Of a stretch of DNA of 64,000 nt, positions 24,855 through 36,861 are shown in pieces. Made by a program: the position numbers and the translations under genes. The notes under the pieces are model-generated. The model had not been told where the DNA came from. It saw nothing but the letters and a program-made list of their open reading frames with translations, and made no database searches. Every line of letters starts with the position of its first letter. The first letter of the stretch is position 1. The stretch covers positions 7,296,930 through 7,360,929 of the forward strand of contig BROE01000019.1 in NCBI GenBank assembly GCA_036571765.1, read 5' to 3'. The DNA is from Plecoglossus altivelis (lineage: Eukaryota > Chordata > Actinopteri > Osmeriformes > Plecoglossidae).

Positions 24855-27800
24855 GTGAGTCTGTGCCGTGTATGACGTGATGTTTGTTGCAGGTCATGTA
24901 GAAATGTTGTGTTTAGGCTAGATTAGGGCAGGTGAGGTAAGTAAACCAAACCAACCTCTAAAATATCTACCCCAGAGCCGCTCCACCGCATGATGCCTCA
25001 CAGATACTCTGTTTAGGAGGAACTGAAGCATTAAAAATCAATCAGGCAGTCTTTTGATTCAAAGGGAGCCAAATTGTGTTAAGTTAATTAAGCCTGATAG
25101 GTGTGTTTGCTTTCATAGCTGATTAAGGTGTTCAAGAGAACCCCTGAGTTTGTGCTTCATCAAAATACTTCCGAAATATATTAAGGGCACAGTTTTTTAC
25201 ACCCTTCCCCTCTCCTTAATTAAGTTGGCCCTGATCATTTTAGCTGATGATTAGAGCTTTGCCAAGAAAATATGGACAATACTGGGATTCATGTCATAAA
25301 CACTCCAGTCAGCAGACTCTCTTTCCTGACCCCCACTGTTTAAGGGTCAACATTTTAAACACATGCTTTGTAATGGATGGATGATTGATAGACTCAACTT
25401 GAAATCTTTTGTTCATCGCCAAAATAACCATCGTAGATGGAGAGGATTAAGGAAAAAGACCACAACTACTCTTTTTTTATCTCTAATTGGTGGACGGCCT
25501 GTACGCTAAAGTTTGCCAGACCTTGCGGTCTTTCTCTAAGATTACATGATAAGTGTGCTATAGTTCAATTGTGTATCAAAGAGAATGATGAATAGGACCA
25601 ATGTGCGGCGAACTCATTTGGCACATGGATTAATGAGTAGTGTTGGTGAAGTAATCATGACCGCCCTCCTGTGCCAAACGTAGTGTTGGAGGCTCGGGAG
25701 GAATATTATCCGTGAGTCGCTAGGCCTCATTCCCTGATTCAAGGCCCGTAACTACAAACACCCTTCGACGGTTAACGGAGTGTTTGTTGCGCATGCACAC
25801 AAACGGAGACGGGATTTCGGAGGCTTCCCAAGATCGTCAGGGTTCTTCCTATTTTTTTTTTTTTTTTTTGCCTTGCATGTATTTTCTTTGGGCATGACGT
25901 GGTTCTCTCCTGCCAAGTGCAACGAGGGAGCATGAGTTAAAATCTGTTCTCAATTATTTACTTTCAATCGTGTTCATGGTCAGAGACGTTCCTGGTGGGA
26001 TTGAGGACGTGAATCAAAAATGTGCTCTCTGTCGTTGCATTTATTATTGTTTGGGGTTCGTTACGAGAGAGTGGTTTGCCAGACACTTATATGTTAGTGT
26101 TTACGATTTGAGATTATTTGATACATAAATTAATAAATGAAGAAATGAAAAAATGTTTGAGACCGTGTGTGCGGTGAAATAAAACATTTTCACAGCATCA
26201 CCTATTAATAACTTCTACATTTTATTTGCCATTCTTTGAAAAATTTTCTTTGAAATGTACCTTGTGAAAGTCAATAGACCGTTATACTCAAGACTATGGA
26301 GGTTATTTGTACATCTAATGACTGACATTGATTACTTTCATATAATACAATTGTTCATTCTTTTAAACTCAATGATTACACAAAGATTGAAAGGAATAAA
26401 CACTTTCCCCCCATTTTCTAAAGTTAAGAATTGATGTTCTTTGTATTTGTGGAAGGAAACAACCTCACAATTCATATTTCATATACCTTTTATTTATACG
26501 TATGATCCTTGCAAAGAAAAGGATCAACGTTATGTTATTGTTACAGATGATGTTCTAGTAGCATGGGCTACTTTATGCAATAAGACAAAGTATATATAAA
26601 TTTAAGGACTTCTCTTACAACCTCCATGAATTCATAGACCAAGAAATTGAATGCCTAAGGCATCGATGAATTTAATAACAGAGAATCACTTGATATATTT
26701 GTAAAATACCTTCTGATTTATTCCACCTGGGCAAAAAGCTGCATTCCACATCTGTGTAGCTGAGCTAGTGGAAGGTAATTGGAATCGTACGGTGGGTAGA
26801 ACCATGAAATGAAGGACAGGGACGAGCAAAGGGATGGGGAAAGAGAACGAAAGGAAATAACCAAATAGTTTAGGTTCAGAGACAATAACAAAGGAGGAGG
26901 TATTTTGGTATCCAAGGTAGTGAGATCTTCATAATTATATTACAAGGTGGAAATGATCAAAAAGGACTTGCACTTATGTGCATCCAATACTGTTAGCAAG
27001 AGTTTGATTGAGTTATTGACGTGTTTCTATCAATCGTTTTTGTTCTGCCTCCACTAACTCGCTACGGACTGCAAACCTGGAACCTTCCATCTTTACTGAA
27101 CCTATAGGTGGATATGTGTTTCATGGTTTTATCCGACCAACAGCCATCCATAAACCACTTCACTCAGGATCAAACCATTTGTTCTCTCTGTAAGTGCATT
27201 TAGACATGACACAATGCCAAAGTCTAGTTCGTATTCATCATATCTCAGGAAGAGCATTTTACTGTGCCAGAGTACCAGAATGAAGTCATGAAATCAGAGG
27301 AGCTGTCTTTAATAGTGCAATGTCTGTAAAGTACTGATGTAAAAAGTATCATCTATTTTAGTAATCCCCCCAATAATTATATTGACGTACAGCCTTTCTT
27401 TGACGAAACAGAAGTTGTCAAATCACATTATATGAAAATAATAGTTTATTATCCATCCAACTGTATGATGGTCAACTAAAGACATTCTACACATTTTTGC
27501 TGCTACAAGCAACTCGATAGCTTACTTGGTCAGTCCACAAAAATTGCATGCAAGTACATGGACTATTGTGAAATTCTCACTTGTTTATATAAGACGCGGC
27601 TCACTTGCTCGCTAGCTCGCTTCTACAGCTGAAGTACAGCCGTCAAATATATCACAGCATTGGTGAAAAGGTTTGCATCATGATATACAGTCAAGATAGC
27701 AAGGAAAAATTGCCATTGTCAAAGCAATAAAACAAGTGTCATGTTCCACATAGCGTTGCCAAATAACAACATCCAATGTGAGACCCCATTGTTTCAGTGT

Positions 27801-27914
27801 TGAACTGAAGAGCGTGTGTCAGCCAAACCGACGTCCACAAGGTTGTCAGGTTCAAGGTGGTCGTCCCTGGTGATCATCCGGAGTGTGCTCAACAACAACA
27901 GACCAGGTCATTTA
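24855..27914. other. intergenic DNA 3' of pold3
   Basis: No gene recognised. It is AT-rich with a poly-T run near 25850-25870. The part nearest 27914 will be pold3 3' UTR (transcribed on the minus strand); TTTATT at 27445-27450, read as AATAAA on the minus strand, is a possible poly(A) signal. Confidence 0.45.
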
Positions 27915-30900
27915 TCATTTTTTCTGGAAAAATCCCATAATGGAAGCCTGCTTGGTTGCTTTATTGGCAGTTGAAGTAGATTTCTTCTGGATTTTCTTCT
28001 CCTCTTTCTTGCCAGTTGCTAGTGGAGCAGCAGCTGAAGCAGGTTTACTGGCCTGGGCTTCATCCTCTGTCTCAGAGTAGGATTCACTCTCGAAGGCCTT
28101 CTCTGTCACTGGACAACAAACAGACCTTCTTTCATCAGACATCTAACCTCATCATGTCTTTGAACCAGAAGAATAGGAAATTTAGGCTGTAAAATCCAAA
28201 TGGGACTGGATGTAGAACGATCACTGACATGAAATGAAGTGATAAAATCGTACCAATGCACCCCTCATCATCCATAAAGGTATGAGCTTTCAAGACACGC
28301 CTCCTTTTCCTTCTCTTAGGCGACTTCTCCTAGATGGACGGAAAAACAGACAGATTATCAAACATCCAAATGTATATAATACACCCTGGATAACACCTCG
28401 AGACATATTCCTTAGAGTTTAGTACCCCAAACCCAGACGTTATATGATTTGACTGATCTTACATCAGGGCAGGAAACTGGTTCTGTCTTTACATCACAGT
28501 CCCGACTCGAAGACTTCCTTACATCTTGTTGTGGAGAATCAGGAATAACTATAAGAGATAACATATCAACTTCAGGGCGTTACCCAATTCATGACTTTTT
28601 GATGACTAAAATGCATTAAGCAGCTTGAAGGATGAACTTGCTTGAACAAATGCGAGAAGCGGAGCCCAAGCAGGGCTGCTGTCTCTCACCCCTCCTGTCT
28701 CTCACCCCTCCTGTCTCTCACCCTCTTCATCACTGCTGTCTCTCACCCCTCCTGTCTCTCACCCCTCCTGTCTCTCACCCCCCTCATCACTGCTGTCTCT
28801 CACCCTACAGTCTCTCACCCTCCTCATCACTGCTGTCTCTCACCCTACAGTCTCTCACCCTCCTCATCACTGCTGTCTCTCACCCTCCAGTCTCTCACCC
28901 TCCTCATCACTGCTGTCTCTCACCCTACAGTCTCTTACCTTCCTCATCACTGCTGTCTGGCTGCGGCTTCTTTATCCTCCGCCTCTTCTTCTTCTGGCTC
29001 TCTGATTTCTCCTCCTCACCATCAGAATGGTTGAGCCTCTTGGTCTTGCTACCAAAGGGAAAGATAACAGTGCTTCTTTCAAGTGCTGTCATAGTTACGC
29101 CCTTGCATGCACCCGCACCGCATGTTCAGCATGATGAAACGCACCTTCCATGTTCCTTCTCCAGCACATCCTCCGGTTCCTCCATCTCCAGCTGAGTCTG
29201 CGTTGCAGGCGGGCTTGCAGGTTTCCTCTCTACTGGAGGACGTTCAGCTACTTCCTGTTTCACAGAGTCCGCAGGCTTTTCTGTGGCGAACACAACATGC
29301 ATCAAGTTTAGACGGTTCATTCCACGTAGGACACATCCGTGTATCAGATTTGCAGATGTAGGTCTTCTCACTTGCTGTTTGTTTTCCAAAGAAGTTACTC
29401 ATAGCATTCGTCTTGGAGCCCGGTTTACTTTTGGAGCTCTCGATCTTGAAAATGGACAAATAAAAACAGATCATTAATGCTAGAGACTAAAATAGCTGTA
29501 ACCGTTAGAAGTGAGTGTATAACAAGATTCTTCACAGAACAGCTGGTTGTAACCATGGCTACCGTAGGTACTTCTGCAGGTGTGTCCTCTATCTTCTCTG
29601 ACTTGATCTCTTTATCTGGGTTTTTGGGGGCATTCTTGTTTCCAAACATTCCCATGATTCCTTTGGGCTTGGAGGCAGGTTTGGCAGGCACACTGGTCTG
29701 ACCATTCAGGACAGATTTGACTTCCTGTTCCGTGTCTGGTGGTTGGGCCCGTGTTCTCACAGGGGTCTCTGTGGGGATTGCGCTGGCACAGCTGATGGCA
29801 CTGTACCTGTGCCAACAGATGAATACATTATATTCCAAAGACCAGTGAGTGAAGCACACCTATTTTTATACTAGAATTGTAGTCGTTGATTCTTTTTATT
29901 CCTATTCTTTCACTGACCAACATGCATTTAATATAGATATGGGGTAAACCTGCAGCAGTCCTTTATATTCTCCTTCACAGCGTCATAATCAACACTGTAG
30001 AGGGGACCACTGTCTTTCAGCTCGGCTTTCTGGACGCTGTACACGTGGATACTAACAGCAAGGCTCAACTTCGACTTCACCTCTGCAAAAACACAGGACG
30101 TTTATATACAGATGTGGCCTGCACATGGCAAGAGCTTTGAGAAACATGTTCAATTACATTACATGTGAAGACCATCTGAAACATAAAATATCTGAATGGA
30201 CTCTGGCAGGTGGAAAGAGAGATGACGAACCCTCCAGCTGATCTTCTCGCACAACCGACACCATGTGGCTCTGAAATAAAAGCAGACGGCCTCATTAAAT
30301 CACACCGGATCATGCCTGAGCACACAAGGACAAAATGTCAAATGTGTCATGAAAGACAGGCGTTAAGTGAACTGATAAAATGTATGCTAATCGTCATTGA
30401 AGTACAAGCGTAGTTGGGAGATGGTGTGTTGAAAGTCACAGGGCTTTCTGACTTGGTCACTTACAGCCTGGCCATTCTCAACACACTTGCCGGAGACGAG
30501 ATAAGTGGCATGAAGCGGAGCAGAACTCTCTCTCCTTTTCTGCTCCAAGTAATGAAACAGCATTCTGGAATATAAACAGATCACGAAGCATCCCTTTAGA
30601 AACAAGGACAAACTGAGGTTTTTTAATGTTATTGCAGCGAGTCATGGAACGATCTGTCTGAAGCCTAACTGTAACCCAGTTGTCTACCTAGAAACTATGC
30701 GCACTGGGTTCGAAATAGACTTGACCGCATCACTCACTGTTTGGCCAGGTTGACATGGACACCGAGTGTGAGACTGAGCCATTTGTAGGTTACCTGATTG
30801 AACACACAACAGGCAAACATGATTCCGCGAATACTTGTTTGATTGTGAAGTTCTGTAAAATAGCTAGAACGTCAATTTTACATTATTACTCAGATGAGGT

Positions 30901-31055
30901 TCTGTCGCTAACTACATTGGCGGGTGGTTATCCAGCTAGGCATGCTAACCCTCATCACCACCAATGTGAAAGCCGTTAATCAATAAGAGGCCACTTACTA
31001 TCTTATTGTGGTCATTGACATATTCGTCAATGTTATCCAGATACATTTCATCCAT
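27915..31055 (-). CDS. pold3: DNA polymerase delta subunit 3 (p66)
   Basis: Accessory subunit of replicative polymerase delta, also shared with translesion polymerase zeta; it tethers the complex to PCNA. Exons in order of transcription: 31055-30999, 30793-30738, 30564-30465, 30270-30231, 30082-29950, 29806-29572, 29444-29372, 29280-29145, 29048-28939, 28548-28463, 28329-28254, 28108-27915 (431 aa; human 466). The N-terminal winged-helix region that binds POLD2 starts MDEMYLDNIDEYVNDHNKI and includes LHATYLVSGK and VVREDQLE. Downstream are PKGIMGMF, the NAMSNFFGK element (REV1-interacting FF type), basic/acidic low-complexity stretches with SSDEE, and a C-terminal PIP box QASIMGFF at the extreme end. 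The middle is shorter than in mammals. Intron 9 carries a minisatellite derived from the exon 9 donor junction. Confidence 0.94.
28677..28938. repeat. minisatellite in pold3 intron 9 built on a splice-donor junction
   Basis: Units of about 20 and 40 bases. Read on the pold3 (minus) strand, the 40-base unit contains GACAGCAGTGATGAGGAGG then GTGAGAGACTG, nearly identical to the end of exon 9 and its donor (GATGAGGAAG|GTAAGAGACTG at about 28939). Shorter units repeat GGGTGAGAGACAGGAG. The array abuts the exon. Confidence 0.88.
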
Positions 31056-31166
31056 TGTGTTTCTTGAATATGGTTAGCTGCCAGGATACTTGTTGCTTAT
31101 GTAGCTGCACACAGGAACGAGTTTTTACCAAGTACTGGCGGGAATACATTCGCCAGTGCTTTATTT

Positions 31167-31181
31167 ACTTCCTGTCACGTG
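31167..31181 (-). promoter_or_regulatory. pold3: pold3 promoter-like ETS site and E-box
   Basis: ACTTCCTGT (ETS core ACAGGAAGT on the minus strand) directly abuts CACGTG, about 115-125 bases upstream of the pold3 start codon. The placement fits a TATA-less housekeeping promoter. This is motif evidence only. Confidence 0.45.
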
Positions 31182-31290
31182 TTGTTGGACCAGGATGTGT
31201 TCACAGCCGTCCAAGTGTTTTGAGACTGTTGCGACACAATGGCCGCTCGACACCTCTCTCCACTCAACTCATTTTCAGAACAGATGTGAT

Positions 31291-31584
31291 CAGGTTGTTC
31301 AAGGTGACCAAAAAGAACACGAAAAATAACACTGATGATAACAGGACAAACGTTTAGCATGTTGGGATGTTAGGAAGAAATACAAATTGTCAGGTAAAAA
31401 AAACGGCCTGATATAATTTGTATCCCCTCTGTAACTTTTGCTAGAAAAGGGCAAACATCTTCATATTTTCTCAGGTTGTTCATGGTGACCATAAAAACAC
31501 AGAAAAAAACACCCATGATGCCAGGACAAACCGTTTGCATGTTACGATCTTAGGGGAGGGGATGCAAGTTTCAGGGAAAACGGC
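31291..31584. repeat. imperfect tandem repeat, two ~112-base copies
   Basis: Copies at about 31291-31404 and 31473-31584, each starting CAGGTTGTTCA.GGTGACCA and sharing CAGGACAAAC, GCATGTT and a CAGG..AAAACGG end. They sit between pold3 and xrra1. I do not recognise a named element. Confidence 0.7.
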
Positions 31585-31816
31585 AGTTGGTTGGACGGGC
31601 AGGCATGACCAGCTTGGTATTTATACCAAGTCCTAATATTTCTGATTTAGTGGTCCCCTTTTTCTATATCCAAGTCATACCACTTTCATATTCTTAATGT
31701 TCATTCTCAATTCTGCAACAGAAAATATAATTTTTTTTGTATTTACTCATTGAGAATGACATAAGACACATTCCAACACACGAAACAAAAAGGCAATCAG
31801 AGATAGAATGTGAAGT

Positions 31817-31822
31817 TTTATT
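31817..31822 (-). other. xrra1: poly(A) signal AATAAA abutting the xrra1 stop codon
   Basis: On the minus strand the stop TGA (31825-31823) is followed immediately by AATAAA (31822-31817). If used, the 3' UTR would be only about 20-40 bases. Confidence 0.6.
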
Positions 31823-34800
31823 TCAGTTTTCAACGTGACACGTAGGATTGTTTGTCTCAAACTCAATGTGTGTCGCTTGTTCTACTGTTTTCACGTGAAC
31901 CCCCTTGTATTTTTTCTTCATATCCCGTAATAATGTCAAAGCCTCTTTGTACTCCTCCTTGTAGACATCTTTTTCTTCCAAAACACTGTCTGTAAAAAGA
32001 AACATAAGTGGTACATTCAACTAATGAAATATCTAAGCCACCTCTTAACCTCTGGATAGACGCTAGTATGTATCATACTTAAGGGGACTTTGGTGATCGT
32101 CTTCCTCGCTTTCATTTCCAAGAGCATCTCCTGAAATCTTTCCCCTTTCAGCTTTCTTGGTTGTAGCGGTGGTAGTTTTACAATCTGCGAATTCAAAGTA
32201 TGATTTTGCCTGAATGTATTTGTTCAAAATATGGATATGTATTGTATGAATATTTTGAATGTATTTCTATTTGAAAAGCAACCTTTTTTTCTTTTTCTGT
32301 GAATGGTGTTTGAAGGCTGTCAAGTTTAGGCACGGAATCTCTGTAGACAAGGAGATTCTTAAGTGCGTGTTCTAACATCCTGACGGCAAATTGAATTCCT
32401 GTGAAACAGACCACAGCATGAAAACACTTATAATGGCCTACATCTATCTGCATATTCGAATGAATCAAGTCAATAAACAATTATTTATACTGTGTATTTA
32501 AAACAAGCATTGAAGTTTTGATTTAAAACAAGGACATTAACAAGGGTAACATTTCTGCACTTACACAGTTGCATAGGATAGGGAGAATAAATGGATCTTA
32601 AAATAAAACTGCCATACCAACAGGCTCCACCAATTCAGGATCTGGTTTTGCATCCCACAATAATTTATAGCCTCTCAATTTGTCTGGTATGCCAAGGCAA
32701 TCCTTTTTCTCAATCTCTTTGAGATTCACTGTCAAGTCCAGCAGAGTTTTGTCTGATTCAGGTAAATCTGTTGCCTGATAACAACAGTAAACCGTCACAA
32801 TTGAACCAGCACATTGTGGTAAACCTGTGGTAAAAGTCATTTGAAATAGAGAGGGAAAAAAAACATGAACAACATAACCGTTACCTGGGTAACAAAGAAT
32901 GAGTCTCTATCTTGGAATGGATTAACTGATTCCGCTTCAGCATCCAGAACATCAGAGCATCTTGTAACTGACCCTCTCTTCTCCTCTAACTTGGTCTGTG
33001 TGCCAGAGGGCAGTGTGGACTTTCTCTCCAGTGAGCCTTGACTCAAACAGAGTTCCTCGTGTTCCTGTCCCATTTCTAGCACAGGGTTTTCAAATGGAGT
33101 AGGAGTTGCCATCAGTATAGACACCTTTGGCACCTTCCGGATTTTAGTTTTGACCTGTCCATACAAGTGAAACATCTCGATTTCATAACCTTTGAATGTC
33201 AGACCCTGAGAATTATCACCAAGTATGAGATGAGAAACGCTCCATTCAAACCTTTCGTTTAGCGTCAGCTGATATCACCAAAGGAGGTTTCACAACTTCA
33301 GGTGTTTTCTTCCGGAATATGCTGATACCCAGTCTCTCCTGGAGAAAGTAAGTCAGCACAGGAGGGTCGCCTGCACGTTCACAAATCTCATATCAGCGAC
33401 GTTCCTGTTTGACACGATCCACAGATTACACAGTCCACTGTCTATGAAATACATACCGCTTCTCTCCATGGTGAGTGGATTGGAGTGAATCACAAGCTCA
33501 TTCAGCATAGGAAACAGGGCGACGGCCAACAGCCCTTCTTCTTCATGGATCTGATGATGATGATGAACAGAGGTCCGAAAAATCGAACTTAACCCATGCA
33601 CAGCATCATATTTGGCAACCATGTGACATATTGAATAGGAACAGGTCAAAACCTTATTGTTGGCTAGGTTGAGGAATCGAAGCTCTGGCAGAGGCAAGGT
33701 GAACGTTCCAGACGATTCCGCTCTTCTCACAGTGTCAAGGGAAACGTGACTCAGAGAACTGTGCTGGACTACTCTGGACTCCTACTGAGAACATGCAGTG
33801 TTCACCACCTCCTGGCATGTGAGTTTGACTTTGAGCACAAAGAGGTTAGCGATCACTTACCCCTGAGTCATTCTTCATTTCCTTACAACTGTCTTTTGAA
33901 TCATCTGAGTTGATGAGATATCAGATAGATATAGATCAAACACACGAGGAAAACTGTTGAACTCGTACAAATGTAATGTTTGATGTTGTGTATACCAACC
34001 ATGAATGCAGTTAGATGCTACTTTGATGACACCAGTGGGGTCAAGGTCATTGGCAAGGTCTTTGATTGGCTGTCTGTTTTCAGCTGGCCAGTGCTTCAGA
34101 TGCTCTGTCTGTTGCATGTATGGTATATCTGAGATACAGTTTCCTTGCAGGTTTAAATACTGTAGTCTGAAATCGTCGAATAGGAATGGCAAACCATTAT
34201 GAGCATACTATTCATTTCATTACGAAACATGCATAAAAATAAATGATCCACATGATCCTTCAATCTGTGCCTGACCTTTTCAAGTTAGCAACACTGCTGA
34301 AGACCCCAGAGGAGAGCTTATTATCATCCAGCGACAGCAGCTCAAGAGCTCTGAACCGAGTCCCAGCATCCTCCACAGACCTGTGGAACAGTGGTGGATA
34401 CTTTATACATTTTGCCACTGACATTTCCCTTACAACATCCAAACACAGTCAAAGATGCAGCACTGGCAACACTGTGCAGCCTGTGTGGAATATCGATTTC
34501 TTCTATAGTCTACCGCCCCCCGATGGTATAAAGGATATCCTGCCACCGGACTACAGCAAATGTATGGGCGTGTAACATTTTCCTTATGTTTCATGCGGTC
34601 AGTATGAATGAACTCACTGCTGTGACGGGCTTCTGTGTGGGGCTGCCAGGTTGGGAGGAAGAGCCTGGAGTTGATTGTGAGTTAGATGTAGGGCTTTTAG
34701 ACAGGGAAGTAAGCCAATGGACATGATGTCATCGACGGACAGGTTGTTGTAGGACAAATCCAGAACCTTGTGTTTTTGAAAAGAGCCTTCGGTCAAATAT

Positions 34801-35900
34801 CGCTTTCAGTCTCAACGTTGCAGAGTATCGAGATTTCATCAATATGGGGTGTAAACAAAGTGTATAGGAACAAGATTACGTAGACGCCAAGAAATAATCC
34901 AGAATTGATCGGTCATGGTGAGTCATTTTACCTCCAAGCGAGGGAAGTCATCAGGATTTAATTGGATGTTGCAGAGCCTATTCAAGGGTAGCTCAAGTTC
35001 CCTTAAGGAGGAGAATTTGCTGAACGGCTCTAGAACAAGTCATAGAGAAAGTTATTATTGTATACATAGAAATATATTCCAGACCGTAAACTATATAAAC
35101 CTAAAGGAAACGTATACAGCATGATGTAACATTACACCTATTGGCAGAGAGTTGTCAGATGCATTGACATATGCAACATTGTCAAAATCAACGAAATCTT
35201 CTGTTTTGACCTGTAGAAGACAAGAAAATAAATATGTATACGTGGTTAGTGTGATTTTATCTCCATGTGTTCATTTCTAATATATCAAATCATTGATGGG
35301 ATTCTTACTGAGTTCAGTCTCTGTTCACTGATGTTAATAGAACACAGATCAGATGGCTTGTCCACGCAATGCAACTTCATCTAGAAGGATAGGTTAAGAA
35401 AATCCTGTTTGGTCTTCTTTTTTATTGACTGTTTCTGCGATCTACTAAACAGTATAAGTAACCCAGTAAAATCCATCCTTTCAGTAAAAAATGTAGGCTG
35501 CAAAATGAAGTGACTTTGCGTACCAGTAAATTGCCATCCAGTATATTGACAGGGATACGTTTTACTTGTTGTCCATCAGAATGTGAAAACTGTCCCTCCG
35601 TTTTCATCTGACCTCTCCTATATCTGTGTCCCACTGAATTTCGGTGCGCCACAAGCCAATGACCAACTCCTGTAGAAAGAATTAACAGCATGAAGTAGTT
35701 TACAAGTCTTACTTTCAGACAAGGCAGTCTTTTCTTTGAAAAAGCATTTTCTCTAGCCACTAGTAGTAACGCTAGGCCTATCTAGCTTACTCAGTAGCTG
35801 CTGTAGGATATAGCAAAGTTACTATACAGTACTATACCTTCCCGTCTCTGATGAAAGAATGATCGGATGGGGAAACAATTTGAATGATGGCTGTCCCCAT
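31823..35900 (-). CDS. xrra1: X-ray radiation resistance associated 1, leucine-rich repeat protein
   Basis: Leucine-rich repeat protein whose human orthologue was named for altered expression linked to radiation response; its biochemical role is not established. Exons in order of transcription: 35900-35838, 35752-35713, 35669-35524, 35380-35309, 35210-35138, 35029-34932, 34766-34618, 34380-34276, 34166-34000, 33904-33861, 33763-33653, 33550-33457, 33370-33252, 33154-32885, 32774-32618, 32398-32283, 32184-32079, 31989-31823 (698 aa; human about 790). Recognisable blocks: VGHWLVAHRN, CVDKPSDLCSIN, LRR segments VLDLSYNNLS, KALHLTHNQLQALPPNLA, LLSLDDNKLS, YLNLQGNCISDIPY and LRFLNLANNK, then FLQERLGI, GYKLLWDAKPDPELVEP and a charged C-terminal helix. 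The 40-base exon 2 and the first base of exon 11 rest on phase reasoning. Position between pold3 and neu3 matches human order. Confidence 0.88.
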
Positions 35901-36861
35901 TATCTAGTTTGTAGTGTTCGGATGAAGCCATTATTCATGCTGCTTGGCTCGATGATCAGCATGCCAATGATTTCTTTAGAGAAAAGTTTCTAATGTTGCA
36001 TAAACCGTTAAGTTGAAAAATAAATATTTTTCCATCGTGTGAGCTTGAAGAAACCGTATCGGTGAGAGCTACTGTATCCTAGCAACAGATACAATACAAG
36101 GCAGGTAGCTAGTAACTTCCCGTCCAGCTGTTGGCGGTATACGATCACTTGGTTCCTTTTGCAGCCGCTCTCACCCCTCCACTTCGCATTATTCAACAGA
36201 AGAGATGCCTATCATAACATCAGGCGTCTCTAATTTTGTGAGAAGGAACAGTAAAATGGGCAAACCCTTTGTAGCATTGTCAAATAGTGATTAGACAACC
36301 GTATAGCACGGGATGACATGTAAAGCCTGCTACTGTAAGTATTAATAGATAGCTGTAGCTCTCGACTTGTACAATCAAAGATCACCATTTCATTTGATGT
36401 TGTTATCCAGCTAGAATATTAGCTAGCTAGCTTCAGTAATGAACGTCGAGTCAAAATGATCGTATGTCCACGTTAAAATTAGTTTTGGTCGAGTGATCTG
36501 ATACATTTATTCTCTTGTCAACAGGATTTTCCACAAAAATTGTATATCATAGTAGTCTAGCTACATCGAAAAATGTAAAAGCACTAATACCCCAAATCTC
36601 AAAAGATTATGTAAATAACTTCTATAGCCATATCACAAAACCTAGTGTTTAATGTTGTTACTAGATACAATAAATGTATAATCTGCGCCCATTTACAAAT
36701 TCCATGGACAATTTTGGACATATGCTGTTTTTGTAACCTACAACGTGCAACTGCAACGTTGTTCTAGTGCTCAGAATAGATCCACTATAAAATGAGTGTG
36801 ATCGTGCGCCTGTAAGGTTGCGTGTGTGAAATCTATCGTTATAGAACAAATCAAATTAACC
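35901..36861. other. intergenic, head-to-head xrra1/neu3
   Basis: About 960 bases separate the divergent start codons. It must hold both 5' UTRs and promoters, possibly with further non-coding exons. I saw no strong TATA box and no coding exon. Confidence 0.5.

Noticed and set aside
23985..24897. Four open frames of 226-278 codons
   Set aside because: They consist mostly of N bases from the assembly gap.
28632..29195. 187-codon plus-strand frame with Ser-Leu-Thr-Pro repeats
   Set aside because: Antisense reading of the pold3 minisatellite and exon 9; no independent support.
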